DNA of 64,000 nt from Chitinophaga niastensis. Its GTDB lineage: Bacteria; Bacteroidota; Bacteroidia; Chitinophagales; Chitinophagaceae. Of this stretch, positions 7,106-22,100 are shown piece after piece; position 1 is the stretch's first letter, and every line of letters starts with the position of its first letter. A model generated the notes under the pieces. It saw nothing but the letters and a program-made list of their open reading frames with translations, was not told the origin of the DNA and did not search any database. The position numbers were made by a program, and so were the translations under genes. The stretch spans positions 124,001 through 188,000 of the forward strand of contig NZ_PYAW01000001.1 in assembly GCF_003014755.1 (NCBI RefSeq). Direction: 5' to 3'.

Positions 7106-10100
7106 CTATCTCAACAATTCAATCCATCCCTTATAAATTTTTTCACCGCCTGCTGTTTGCAGTTTTAACACATAGTAATAAGTCCCTTCACTTAAACCAC
7201 TTCCATCCCATTCATTCTGGTAATTCTTAGATTGATATACCTGGTTACCCCAACGGTTATAGATAAATAAAGACGAGTTCGGATGCTGGGAGATACCGGG
7301 CACTACGAACTTATCATTCTTACCATCTCCGTTTGGTGTGATGACGTTTGGTATAAAAATATCATCTCCGGTAACCGTCACTTCTTTGGTAACAGCCCTG
7401 TTATTAGACGCATCAGGATCGCTGGTAGCAGCCGTTACGCTGGCAGCATTTACTACCGTACCATTAGCGATGATGCGAGTGGTCATATTCAGTGTAGCCG
7501 TTTGCGTTACGGTGAGCTGATCAATGGTCCATACCAGTATTCTGGTAACAGGATTATACTGTACAGCGCCTATACTGGTGGTTATACCACCTATTACATC
7601 CAGGTTATTTTTTAATGTATCGACGATCATAACAGCCATGGCGGTATCAGGTCCGGCGTTATTTACGGTGATAACAAAATTTGCTTTACCACCTGTCTGC
7701 AACGGCGTAGTGGTTGTTAATGCTTTCCGGAGCTGTACATCCGCTGATTTAATATTAGGACCTGCATTCACCTTTGTAACCACCTTCCCGCTGCTATTAT
7801 TACTAAGATCCGGATCTGTTGCACCAGCCGGCACTTCAATAAGCGCCTGGTTAACTAATTGCCCAACACCTGATACTCTACCGGTAATGCCTATACGTAT
7901 TGCTGCACCAGCCGGGAAGACACCCGCCGTTATTTTCACAGTATTGCCATTTATGGTCATCTGTATTCCGGCAGCACCACCTGTAGCAGATAATACTACT
8001 GCATAAGCGCCCTGTATACCAGCTGGCAGTACATCCGTAATAACAGCACCATCTCCGTTAGCAGGACCGTTATTACTTGCATTGAGTACATAAGTAACAG
8101 AATCACCGTCACTGAGTTCAGACGGACCGGCTTTACTGATTTGCAGATCGGTCATTCTTGTTATTGTGGTGGTAGTGGTATTGGAGGAAACACTCACCTC
8201 ATTTGTTATGGCGGTGGCCTGGTTATTAATAGTTCCTGTAAATGACGGATCTATTTTGCCGGTGATTTGCAGGTTCACCGTATTATTGGCACCCGCTGGA
8301 ATGTTCGCATGCAACGTCACATTATTTCCAGTACCGCTGGCAGCACCTGTTATTTGTGCATTACCGCCTGTTGTAGCCATCCAGCTCACACCGGCGAGGG
8401 TAGCAGGTACCACATCATTGATCGCCACATCTGTGGCATCAGATGGCCCGTCGTTAGTAACAGTGATGATATACCTTAGGCTATCACCTGCAATAGCTGC
8501 TGCTAGTGCCTGTTTTACGATATGTAAAATTGATTTCTTCGTTACTACTGTGATGACTGGTGGAGTCGGAATTGAATCTCCGGTGCCTGGTTTCAGCACA
8601 GCGATATTAGTCAGGGAAGTGGCGGTAGTATTGGCAGGTACCACACCAGTGATGTTTACCTGTACAATGTTTGCACTTCCTGCATTGATATTACTCTTCA
8701 CCAATACATTGTTACCGGTACCTGTTGACGCACCCACTATCTGTGAAGTACCATTAGCGGTAGCAGTCCAGCTTACATTAGTAATAACTGCCGGCACCAT
8801 ATCTGTAATATTTACCCCTGCGGCATCAGACGGACCACCATTGGATGCGATGATGACATAATGGATCGTATCGCCGGCATTGACCGGGCCGGAGCTGGTT
8901 TTGGTAATGCTCAGCGATGGTTTACTGCTTACAATAGTGGCGGTAGTATTGGAGGAAACACTCACCTCATTTGTTATGGCGGTGGCCTGGTTATTAATAG
9001 TTCCGGTAAATGATGGATCTATTTTTCCGGTGATCTGCAGGTTCACCGTATTATTGGCACCCGCTGGAATGTTCGCATGTAACATCACATTATTTCCAGT
9101 ACCACTGGCAGCACCTGTTATTTGCGCATTACCGCCTGTAGTAGCCATCCAGCTTACGCCGGCGAGGGTAGCAGGCACCACATCACTGATCGCCACATCT
9201 GTGGCATCAGATGGCCCGTCGTTAGTAACGGTGATGATATACCTTAGACTATCACCTGCAATAGCCGTAGCTGGGGCCTGTTTTACGATATGAACAGATG
9301 GTTTCTTCGTTACTACTGTGATGACTGGTGGAGTCGGAATAGAATCTCCGGTACCTGGTTTCAGCACAGCGATATTAGTCAGGGAAGTGACGGTAGTATT
9401 GGCAGGTACCACACCGGTGATATTTACCTGTACCGTGTTTCCACTTCCTACATTGATATTACTTTTCACCAATACATTATTACCGGTACCTGTTGATGCG
9501 CCCACTATCTGTGAAGTACCGTTAGCGGTAGCTGTCCAGCTTACATTAGTAATAACTGCCGGCACCATATCTGTAATATTCACCCCTGCGGCATCAGATG
9601 AGCCAGCATTGGATGCGATGATTACATAATGGATCGTATCGCCGGCATTGACCGGGCCGAAACTGGTTTTAGTAATGCTCAGCAATGGTTTGCTGCTTAC
9701 AATGGTGGCGGTAGTATTAGAGGAAACACTCACCTCATTTGTTATGGCGGTGGCCTGGTTGTTAATTGTTCCGGTAAATGATGGATCTATTTTTCCGATG
9801 ATCTGCAGGTTCACCGTATTATTGGCGCCCGCTGGAATGTTCGCATGCAACGTCACATTATTTCCATTACCGCTGGCAGCACCTGTTATTTGTGCATTAC
9901 CGCCTGTTGTAGCCACCCAGCTAACACCGCTGAGTGTAGCAGGCACCACGTCATTGATCGCCACATCTGTGGCATCAGAAGGGCCGTCGTTAGTAACAGT
10001 GATGATATACTTCAGACTATCACCTGCAATAGCCGTAGCTGCTGCCTGTTTCACGATATGAACAGATGGTTTCTTCGTTACTACTGTGATGACTGGTGGA

Positions 10101-13100
10101 GTCGGAATTGAATCTCCGGTGCCTGGTTTCAGCACAGCGATATTAGTCAGGGAAGTGACGGTAGCATTGGCAGGTACCACACCAGTGATATTTACCTGTA
10201 CCGTGTTTCCACTTCCTGCATTGATATTACTCTTCACCAATACATTATTACCGGTACCTGTTGACGCGCCCACTATCTGTGAGGTACCATTGGCGGTAGC
10301 AGTCCAGCTTACATTGGTAATAACAGCCGGCACCATATCTGTAATATTTACCCCTGCGGCATCAGATGGACCCGCATTGGATGCGATGATGACATAATGG
10401 ATCGTATCGCCGGCATTGACCGGGCCGGAACTGGTTTTGGTAATACTCAGCAATGGTTTGCTGCTTACCTGCGTAGTGGCTGTTGAAGTAACAGTGTTGT
10501 TATTGGCATCCGTTGCACCGGCCGTATTGGTGATCCTGCCGGCGAAACCTGGATTGATCTTACCACTGATCTGTATGTTAATCGCATTGCCTGCACCTGC
10601 GGCAATGTTGCCACTCAGCGTTACCGTATTGCCGTTGCCGTTAGTAGGTCCTGTTACCTGTGCATTGCCACTCGCTGTAGCGCTCCAGCTTACTCCTGTA
10701 AGCGTATCTGATACCATATCACGAATCTGTACACCGGTAGCATCAGATGGGCCGTCGTTAGTAACGGTGATCGTATACTTCAGGCTATCACCTGCAATAG
10801 CAACTGCTGGGGCCTGTTTCACGATATGAACAGATGGTTTCTTCGTTACTACTGTGATGACTGGTGGAGTCGGAATAGAATCTCCGGTACCTGGTTTCAG
10901 TACAGCGATATTAGTCAGGGAAGTGGCGGTAGTATTGGCAGGTACCACTCCCATGATATTTACCTGTACAGTGTTTGCACTTCCTGCATTGATATTACTT
11001 TTCACCAATACATTATTACCGGTACCTGTTGATGCACCCACTATCTGTGAAGTACCATTAGCGGTAGCTGTCCAGCTTACATTGGCAATAACAGCCGGCA
11101 CCATATCTGTAATATTTACCCCTGCGGCATCAGACGGACCACCATTGGATGCGATGATTACATAATGGATGGTATCGCCCATATTCACCTGGGCTACACT
11201 GGTTTTAGTAATGCTCAGCGATGGCTTGCTGCTTACGGCTGTAGTAGCAGCTGCATTGTATATCTTCCCACTGGAATCTGTTACCCTGGCAGTATTGGTG
11301 ATAGTACCCGCGAAATCAGGATTGATCTTACCAATGATCCACAGCTGGATTACATTGCCTGAACCCGCAGGGATATTAGCTTTCAGGGTAACATTTTTAC
11401 CATTACCTTCAGATGATCCGATAATCTGTGCTGCTCCGGCGGCAGTGGCTGTCCATCTTACCCCCACAAGCGTATCAGAAACGATGTCGGTGATCTGTAT
11501 GTTCCTTGCATCCGAAGGGCCATTATTAGCCAATGTGATATTATAACGCAAACTATCTCCTGCATTGGCTGTTGCCGGTGCTACCTTCGTTATATTAAGT
11601 ACTGCAATACTATGGATAACTGTACTAACCGGTGGAGATGTCACTGTAGTTCCATCTGTCTTTTTCAGTGTAGCCGTATTAGTTATCACACCAGCGGCGG
11701 CATCCGGTGCGACTACTCCGTTAATTGTTATCTGTATTTTATTCTGCGTACCAGCTGCAATATTTCCGCCAACAGATATATTATTGCCCACACCGGAAAC
11801 GGGGCCTGTTATCTGTGCATTTCCTGAGGTCACTGCGGTCCAGGTTACCTTTGTTACACCGGCAGGTACCAGGTCTGTAATAGTAATACCATTTGCATCA
11901 GAAGGTCCCTGGTTAGTGGCCGTGATTACATAACTGATACCATTGCCTGCGTTCACACTGTCAGGGCCAATTTTTTCCACAGTCAATAAAGACTGATTGC
12001 TGACGATAGTGTTTACGCTGGAGGTATATACCTTTCCATTCTCATCTTTAGCTTGTGCTATATTTGTAAAGCTGCCTGTGAACTGAGGATCAATTCTTCC
12101 TGATACAGCTACTTCCACTCCATTACCTGGTCCGGCCGGAACATTTGCATTGAAGGCAATCTGGTTACCAATGCCGGAAACAGGTGTACCTGTCGGCAAT
12201 GTAGCGCTACCCTGTGTTGTAATAGTCCAGCTTACATCCTGGATCTGCGCAGGCACCTGGTCTGATATCATTCCATTTACAAGATCTGACGGACCTGTAT
12301 TTTCAAGACTTATTGTATAGTTGATAATGCTACCGGCTATAGCATTGCGCGGACCAGCTTTGGAGAATTGCACACCAGGTCTGTTAATAATATGCGTATT
12401 CACAGAATCTCCGGCTACTATCTTTCCATTGAAACTTACAGATGCACTATTTTGTACAACTCCGGTAATACCTGATGCAATAGTGCCTGAAATCGTTACC
12501 AGTACATTATGCTGCTCACCGGCCGGAATATTGGCACTGATACTAATGTTATTACCTGTTCCGCTATTTGCACCATTAATGACAGCACCGGTAGGCTGTG
12601 CATTCCATGTTACATTTTGTATAGTTGCCGGTACCACATCACCGATCGTAATATTATTCGCATCTGATGGGCCATTATTGGATACCAGTAAAGTATACCT
12701 GATGGTACTGCCGGCAGATATAGTATCAGGAGCAGATTTGCTGATATGCAATGCTGCCTGCTGATTAACAACTGTAACCACTGGCGGTGTGTTGGTGGTG
12801 ACACTATTGATGGTATAGCTGGCAATGTTGGTAATGTTACCTGAGAAGGCAGGGTTAATGGTACCACTCACGTCAATGACTATACGATTACCTGCTCCTG
12901 CCGGAACGCTGGCTATCAGATTTACATTTCCCGGATGATCTGTAATATTTCCACCCGGTATAATTGCTGTGCCGGACATCTTAGCTGACCACAGCGTATT
13001 TTGCAATGCTGCCGGCAACAGGTCATTCACTGTAATATTCACTGCATCTGAAGGACCATCATTACTTAAGATAATACTGTAACTAATAGTTCCTCCCGCA

Positions 13101-16100
13101 ATAGCTGTAGCAGGGCCGGATTTAACAAGACGTAATCCCGGTTTGCCAACCACCTGCGTTACTACTTTATTGGATACATAATTTGTACCTCCGGCAGTAG
13201 CCGTTGCCTGGTTATTTACAGGTCCTGTATATGATGGAAGTAAGGTACCTGTAATCACTACATGAATCACATTTCCGGCGCCCGCAGGAATATTACCGGT
13301 GAAGCTGACATTACCTGATTGTTGTTGCAGATTTCCTCCTTCTACAGTAGCAGCACCTGCTGCTGTTGCAGACCATACTGTTGCTTTCAGCTGTGCAGGC
13401 AATACATCAGCTATATTTACCTTCACTGCATCAGAAGGACCATCATTATACACATCAACGGTATAGGTAATGGTAGTTCCCGCTACAGCAGTGTCCGGCG
13501 CAGCTTTCACCAGTCGCAGACCTGTTTGCGTAGTCAATTGTGTAACTACAGTATCTGCCATTGGCGCACCATTCACAGGTGTAACAGTAGCCACATTGGT
13601 TAAGGTACCGATAGCTGCTGCATTCACCGTACCATTTATATTGACAAGAATAGTATTACCACTTCCTGCGGGTATATCTGCTTTGAAGCTCACATTGCCC
13701 GGCCGGTTAACAATATTACCGCCCGTTATCACAGCGCCACCACCGGCAGTAGCAGACCATACTGCATTTTTCAGGTCAACCGGCAACAGGTCACTTACGG
13801 TCACCCCTGCTGCTGAAGAAAGACCATTATTACCAAGTGTAATAGCATAGGAAATCTGTGCACCGGCCGCTGCTTTCCCCGGACCGGATTTATGTATAGT
13901 AAGACCAGGTTTATTTTGCACCAATGTGCGCACGTCATTACTTACAACTGTTTGTCCGTTTCCATTAATCACCGCCCTGTTGATCATGCTGCCTTCAAAT
14001 GCAGGATCGGTTTTACCGGCTACATTTACTGTAATAACACCACCTACCGGTATGTCAGCAATAATGGCTATTATATTTCCACTACCTGTGCCAGGATTGG
14101 TAATGATGGCATTGTTGGCAACGGCAGACCAGGTGGTGGTATTTATTGCACCAGGAATGGTGTCTTTAATATTTACACCGGTAGCAGCAGATGGACCATT
14201 GTTGCGTATTTCCAGCATATAGCTCATCGTATCACCGGCAATTACCTGTGCAGGTCCGGACTTCACCACAGACAGGCCCGGAACGGCTGTTACGACTGTA
14301 TTCACCGTTACTGTTGCAGGTCTTGGATCTATTATTCCTATTGCCGGCACCGCTGTAGCTGTATTGATAAGCGTGCCACTGAAAGCCGGATTCACAATGC
14401 CTTTCACTGTAAGCGTAACGATACCAGTGTTGGCAGGAATATCTGCTGTTAATGAAACATTACTGCTACTACCACTGGCTGGCAAAACAGTGGCTCCATT
14501 TGCCGCTGTAGCTGTCCAGCTAACCTGCTGCACATCTGCCGGGATTACATCATTTATAGTTGCGCCGGTGGCATCTGCAGGTCCGCCATTATTTACTGTT
14601 ACCACATACGTGATTGCTTCACCGGCAGCCATAGCGGCAGGTGCTGTTTTATTAATCCGCAGGTCCACAGACTTATTTACAGAAGTCGTTACAGTGCTGG
14701 TCTTTGTGCCTCCGGACACAGCTGCAACTGTATTCACAATTGTATTAGCTGCATTCACCCGTACTGTACCGGTAACCGTAATGGTAACGGTACCTGAATT
14801 GCTACCTCCAACCCTGGCTATTAAACTGATATTATTACCACTTCCTCCTGTTGTAAATACCTGTGCATTACCCGTCGCGGAGGCTGTCCATACAACGCCA
14901 CTGATATCAACAGGTACTACATCTGTAATGGTAACTTCACCCGCATCAGAAATACCTGAATTCGTTAATACGATATTGTATGTAATCTTATCCAATACAT
15001 TAACACTGGCTGGTCCGGACTTGGAAATCTGCAGGCCAAGATCAGTTGTGATATTGGTACTTATACTGCTGGTATTATTGGCAGGAACAGTTTCCGTTAC
15101 ATCAACAGGTGCTGTTACAGTAGCTGTATTGGTAATAGAACCGGTTGCAGCAGCAGGATCCACCATGCCAGTTATTGTTACCGTAATGCTGTTACCGGGG
15201 CCTCCGGCAATATTAGCATTCAGCGCAATGTTATTACCTGTAACAACCGGTGTTGTTGTACTGGCGCTGCCAGTGGAAGTAACACTCACATTATTGATAG
15301 TAATACTTGCCGGTACCGAATCATGGATAGCTGCATTGGTTACATCAGAAATTCCCCTGTTGGTGATCAACAGTTCGTAAGTAATATTTTGTCCTGCTGC
15401 AATGTTGGCTGGACCGGACTTCACTATTACCAGGTCAGCTTCCTTATGTACAGCAGTAACCACTGTTGATGTAACAGGGTTGCCGTTTTCCAGGTTAGCA
15501 GGCGGTGTAACAGTGACAGTATTAATAATATTGGAACCATTTACTGTTGCCGGATCAATAGTACCATTCACAACAATAGTGATATTGTTAGTTGAGCCGG
15601 CAGGAAGATTTCCTGTCAGATTTATATTTCCGGTACCACTTGCAGCAGATACGGAACTGTTTGTACCACTGGCAACAGCAGTCCATACCGGTTGCAGAAT
15701 GTTGGACGGAATGATATCTGAAACAGATAATCCTTTTACATTGGAAGGGCCCTGATTGGTGACCGTGATAGTATAACTGATTTTTTCACCGGCAGCAGCA
15801 GTACCTGGTCCGCTCTTTACCACACGCAGATTGGCTCTGCGGCTTACCACGGTATTAACTGTAGATACCACAGGTTGTTGTCCCGGAATACCCGCTACAG
15901 CACTATTCGAAATACTATCACCCGTAAAATCAGGGCTAAGTATACCCGTTACCGTTATATCAATATCATGTCCCTGCCCTGCGGGTATATTACCAATTAC
16001 ACTCACATTGCCGGTGCCATTATTTACATTAACGCTGGTACCAACACCTGTCGCTACTGCCGTCCATGCAGGATTCAGGATCGCCGGATCCAGTACATCC

Positions 16101-19100
16101 CCGATAGTTACGTTACGGGCATCGGATGGGCCGCCGTTTTGCAAATGAATGGTATATGTAACCGGCTCTCCGGCAAACAGTCTGCTAGGACCACTTTTAC
16201 TAAATTTCAGCAATGATTGAACCAGTACCTTCGTCACTGCTGTATCCTTTACCGGTATTGGCTGATCAGGGGAAGATGCATAAGCAATATTCTGCAGTAA
16301 GCTGCCTGTAAAGGCAGGATCTATCACGCCTTTTACAGTTACTATAATATTATTAACCTTAACGCCTGCAGGAATATTTCCTGTAACAGCAATCTGGTTG
16401 CCGCTACCGGAACCTCCACTGATAACAGTGGCTCCGCCAAGCTTAACGGCCGTCCAGGTAACATTCTTTATAGCCGCAGGAACCGTATCGGTGAAGTTCA
16501 CACCCGGCGCATCAGAAGGCCCATTATTACTTAAATTGATGAGATAGATAATACTTTGACCAGCCGCCTCCTGGGAAGGGGCTGATTTTATTACCGATAA
16601 TGCGGTCTTCTTTATAATATGAGTCAGCGTTTGATTGGATGTAACCGGCGTTTGTCCGGCTGCTGTAGCAAGTGCCACATTAGGAATATCACCAGTGAAG
16701 GATGGATCTACTGTTCCTGTAATGGTAAGCGTAATCACGTTACCGGCTCCGGCAGGAATACCGCCGGTAAGCATTACATTACTTCCGGTACCGCTTCCTG
16801 ACTGTACGGTAGCTGATCCCGTTGCTACCGCCGACCATGTTACATTCCTGACGAAGGCAGGGATGGCATCAGTAATGGTAACATTCGGAGCATCTGAAGG
16901 TCCGATGTTGGTAGTGGTAATGGTATAAACAATATTACTTCCGGCAAACAAGGTATCGGGTGCGGATTTCACTACCTGTATACCCGGTGCATTGATCACA
17001 TTCGTTATTACGGTATCACTGCGGCTGGTATCCTTATTGTTCACAAAAGCAGCCGATGTATTCATCAGCGTACCGGTAAAGTTCGGCGCTATTGTGCCTG
17101 TAACGGTAACGAATATATGATTAGCGGTACTTGCATTCAGATTTGCATGTAGGGAAACATTATTACCAGTACCCGTTCCGCCACTGATAATATTACCATT
17201 ACCGATTAAGTTGGTAGACCACGTAACATTTGTTATCTGCGATGGAACAATATCCTGTATGAGCACATTATGTGCATCCGACTTGCCATAATTGGTTACT
17301 ACCAGCGTATAACTGATCTGATCTCCTGCCTTCGCCTGTGTTGGTCCTGTTTTGCTGACACTTATCAACGGATCATTTGTTATAATAGTAGATGCGGTGG
17401 CGGTTACCGTTGGTGCACCGGTAACCGCTGCGGTAGCCTGGTTATTAAGTGTTCCGGATATGGCCGGGTTTACAGTACCATCTACAAAAATGGTAACACT
17501 TCCGGTACCCGCCGGTATATTCGCTGTAACCGTTACATTATTGGTGCTTCCTGTAGCACCGGAAATAATGGAAGCTCCTCCCGCTGTAAGAGATGTCCAG
17601 CTGCTTCCCTGCACCACGGCATTAACACTGTCCATAATATTAACATTCACCGCATCAGAAGGTCCTGCATTGGTCACCTGTAATGTATACCGGATATGAT
17701 CGCCGGCAGAAATAGTAGCAGGTGCTGTTTTAGTGATCTGCAATGCCGGTTTGCTGATAACATGTGTGATTACTGTATCTGATATTGCCGGTGTACTGCC
17801 GTTAACGGTACCGGTAGCAAAATTGGTCAGATCTCCGGTGAAAGCCGGGGTAATAGTACCTGTTACGGAGATAATGACATACGGTTGTTTACCTGCCGGT
17901 ATATTCCCTGTTACGGTAATAATGTTACCGCTACCACTCGCACCGCTCACCAGGCTTGCACCACTTACTGCAATTGCTCTCCATTTAACATTTGATAAGT
18001 TAGCAGCAACAGTATCCTGTATAATCGCATTTATTGCATCAGATAATCCTATATTATTAGCTGTTACAGTATACGTGATCTCTTGTCCGGCTACAGCTGT
18101 ATCCGGACCGCTCTTATCTACTATTAATTTAGGCGTACTAACAATATTTGTGATCACAACACCGGAGCTGATTACCGGACCACCATCTGTACTTATAAAC
18201 GCCTGGTTCCTGACCTGGCCCGTGAAAGTTGGATTTATTTTTCCTGCAATGAAAACATCAATAGAATTGGAATCTCCCGCCGGTATATCTCCTATTACCT
18301 GTGCCACTCCGTTAACAACCTGACTAGAAGAAACGGTAGCACTACCATGAGGGATTGCTGTGATTCCCGGGTTCTGCACAACAGTTGAAATTGTGTCCAG
18401 TAATAAAGCATGTAATGCATCTGATGGTCCGCTATTGGTAATCTTAATAAGATATAACATAGTACCTCCGGCAGTTCCATTCACGGGTCCACTCTTGGTC
18501 AGCGCCAGTCCGGGATTATTTCTGATCTGTGTAATCACCTCATTGGAAGTAACAGGCTGTTGTCCGTTAACCGCCACAGATGCCACATTACGGATATTTC
18601 CTGCTGCACCCGGACGAATAGTACCCTGCACTGTAATAGTAACACTATTGCTACTGCCGGCTGGAATATTCGCGTTAACAGATAACGTATTGCCATTACC
18701 GTTAGCCCCACTGTTGATGACAGCATTACCAGCAGCAGTGGCTATCCAGCTGACATTTGTCATCGTGGTTGGCCCCACTACATCTGAAATAACCGCCTGC
18801 AAAGCATCTGAAGGGCCGCTGTTATTAACAGTAATCGTATAAGTGATATTACTGCCTGCATCAGCAGAAGCAGGTCCTGCTTTCACGATCTGTAAACCTG
18901 GCTGGTTATCTACCACTGTTTTATTGAATGCAGTTACGGTAGTATCTCCGGGCAGCTGTGCTGTAGCAGTATTTAATAAAGTATCTGTTGCAGATGAAAT
19001 AACACTACCATTGATCTGCACCGTCACTACATTCGCCAGTCCTGCCGGAATATTTACAACAGTACTGATATTATTACCTGTACCGCTTGCAGGAGCACCT

Positions 19101-22100
19101 GTTCCCAGCGAAGCCCCTCCGGCTGTTGTTAAGGACCAGGTAGTATTTGTGATGGCAGCCGGCACTACATCTGACAGTATTATACCATTGGCATTTGAAG
19201 GACCGGCATTCGTCAGTTTAAGCAGATAACTGATCGGCTGACCAGCTGCAATACGGCCGGTAGCAGGTCCCTGCTTGATCAGCGTTAGACCTGTTGTATT
19301 CTGTAATACAGTATTAATGGTATTGGAAAAAACAGGTGGCTGTCCGGTCACTGTAGCAGCCGCTGTGTTAGCCAAACTACCAACAGCAGCAGGATCTATC
19401 GTTCCGCTAATATTCACGGTGATGATATTGCCTGCACCTGCCGGCAGACCAGCCGTGAAATTAACAGCGCCGTTGCCATTGGAAACACTGGCGGTAGCAG
19501 TGCCGGCAGTGGTAACTGACCATACAGGGTTTTGTATTACTGATGGTAATTGATCAGCAATAGTAACACCCGTTACATCCGAAGGCCCGTTGTTAACAAT
19601 TTTCAACTGGTAACTGATAGGTGTACCAGCTGTTGCACTTGCTGGTCCTGTTTTAGTAATAACAATAGCAGATTGCGGATTAGGTGTATCCGTATCCGTA
19701 GCTGTATTGCCTGCAGGATTAATATTATTGTATCCGGGTGGAATAACGATACTGGCAGTATTGGTCAGTGGTCCGGTATAGTTTGACGGTATTGCTAACG
19801 TTAAGGTATATACGATCTGACTACCTGCCGGCAAATTCATTGGCTGGTTAATAGGTCCTGAACCCGAATCCTTGGACTGGCCTCCTCCAGGAGTAGCAGC
19901 TGTCCAGGAAGCAGTAGTAATCCCTGCCGGAAGCGGATCCAGGAAAGTGGCGCCGGTCAGCGAGGATGGCCCGTTATTAATAATAGTGATCTTGTATTGT
20001 GTGTTGGTCCCCGCTGTATAGGTAGTGGTATTATCTGTTTTAGTGACTACCACTTCTACTGATTTGTTTACCGGAGTTACCAGTGTGGTAGTTGCCGGTG
20101 TAGGATCAGGCACTGCGGCAGGAGGGGTGGCACTTGCAGCATTAGTTAAGCTAGTACCGGTAAACTGCGCAGCTACCTGACCTGCAATGGTCAGTGTGAC
20201 AGAACCTCCGGGCGCGAGGTTTACGCCGGTCCAGTTACCGCTTGCACTCGCATAAGTACCTGCTGATGGTGTATAGGTATTTGCAACGAAGCCATTAGGC
20301 AAAGTATCCACTACTACAAATGTTTCCGAAGCATGTATGGTAGAAGGCCCATTATTAGTAACTGTAAGCGTATAAGTAAGTGGAGCGCCTGCCGTAGCGG
20401 TAGCAGGCGTAGCTATTTTGGTAATATTAAGATCAGCCCTGCCCTGGGTAATAGTGATATTTACCGTTGCCTGGGAACAGGCGCCCTGATTATCGCACAC
20501 CTGGTATACATAGGAATCCCCACCAATAAAACCAGGTGACGGCGTATAGGTGAATGTTCCATCAGCGTTTTGCACTACTGTTCCAAATGCAGGAGGTGTC
20601 ACCGGTGTAGTCGTTACCGTTAGTGGCTGGTTTTCCGGATCACTATCATTCGTCAACACATTACCACTTACCGGTACATCTCTTAGCGTGGTAAAATTGT
20701 CGTTCACTGCTACCGGTGGATTGTTAGGCACCACCCCTGTTACTGAGGAAGTATTATTTCCCTGTACAGGATCCGGAATATCTGCCGGTGTGCTGACGGT
20801 AGCTGTATTACTGATATTAGTTCCTCCTACAGCCGTAGCAGCTACATTACCGGTAACATTGATCACTATCTTGTTGCCTGGAGCGAAAGGAATATCACCA
20901 TTTGCATTGATGGTACTACCGGTACCGGATACAGGCCTTAATGCCACATTGGTACCGGTTACAACAGATGACCAGGAAGGATTCACCAACTGCGCGGGTA
21001 ATACATCCTGCAGGGTAAAACCATATACATCTGTTGGTCCCAGGTTTTCAACAGTAATTGTATAATTCAACGGACTATTAGTCTTATAGCTGTTGCCCGC
21101 ATCTGACTTAGTGATTTTAAGATCGGCTTGCCGTACATATTTCAATACCACTGTATCTACACTGGAAGTACAATTTCCATTGGAGATAGTCCAGGTAAGT
21201 ACTGCTGTTGTATTGGGCTGCAATGTAACCAGCGTATTAGGATTGGAAGGCGCAGCAATAACTGCACTGCCGCTCACCTGCGCCCATGTTCCTGTACCAC
21301 TTACCGGCGCATTGGCATTCATTGTAAACTGCCCGTTATTATTCTTCGTCTGATCCGGACCGGCATTAGCAGCATCCGGCTGGGCATATACCTGGAGCTG
21401 CATAGTATCTGTTGATACCGGGCAGGTGCCACTGCTGATAGTCCATACCAGGGAATAAATACCTGGTACCAGGTTCTGCACAGCAGTATTGGGCAATGCT
21501 GCATTTACAAACGTAAGTGTATTGGGACCTGCTATCTGCGACCAGGTACCCGTACCTGCTGCAGGTGTATTGCCCGACAGTGTGGTTGTGGTAGCATTAC
21601 ACAATTGCTGATCCTGACCTGCATTGGCAACAGTTGGCACCGGGCTTACATTTATCTGTACTGTGTCCATAAAGGGTGGACAGGTACCATTACGAATCGT
21701 CCACACAAAATTATAACTACCCGCTACCAGCCCACTGATACCGGTATTGGACAATGTTGTATCTGCAAACACCGCGCTATTAGGCCCACTGATCTGATGC
21801 CAGCCACCAGTGCCTGTTACAGGCGTATTTCCGGCCAACGTAGCTGTGGTTACGTTACAGGGACTTTGATCCGGCCCCGCGTTGGCTACAGTAGGCAATG
21901 CGCTCAGCTTAATGAGCATGGTATCAGTAGAGGGGGCACATCCTCCGTTACTCACGGTCCATACAAATGTGTAAGTACCGGCTATCAGGCCGCTGATACC
22001 TGTATTGGCTACTGCTGCATTGTTAATGACAGCTGTATTAGGGCCTGATACTTCTGTCCATGCACCTGTACCTGATGTTGGAGCAGTAGCTGCTAATGTG

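Noticed and set aside
8166-11237. Regular repeats resembling a CRISPR array
   Set aside because: The period is 768 (or 384) bases, the sequence is coding in one frame, and there are no short spacers or cas genes.
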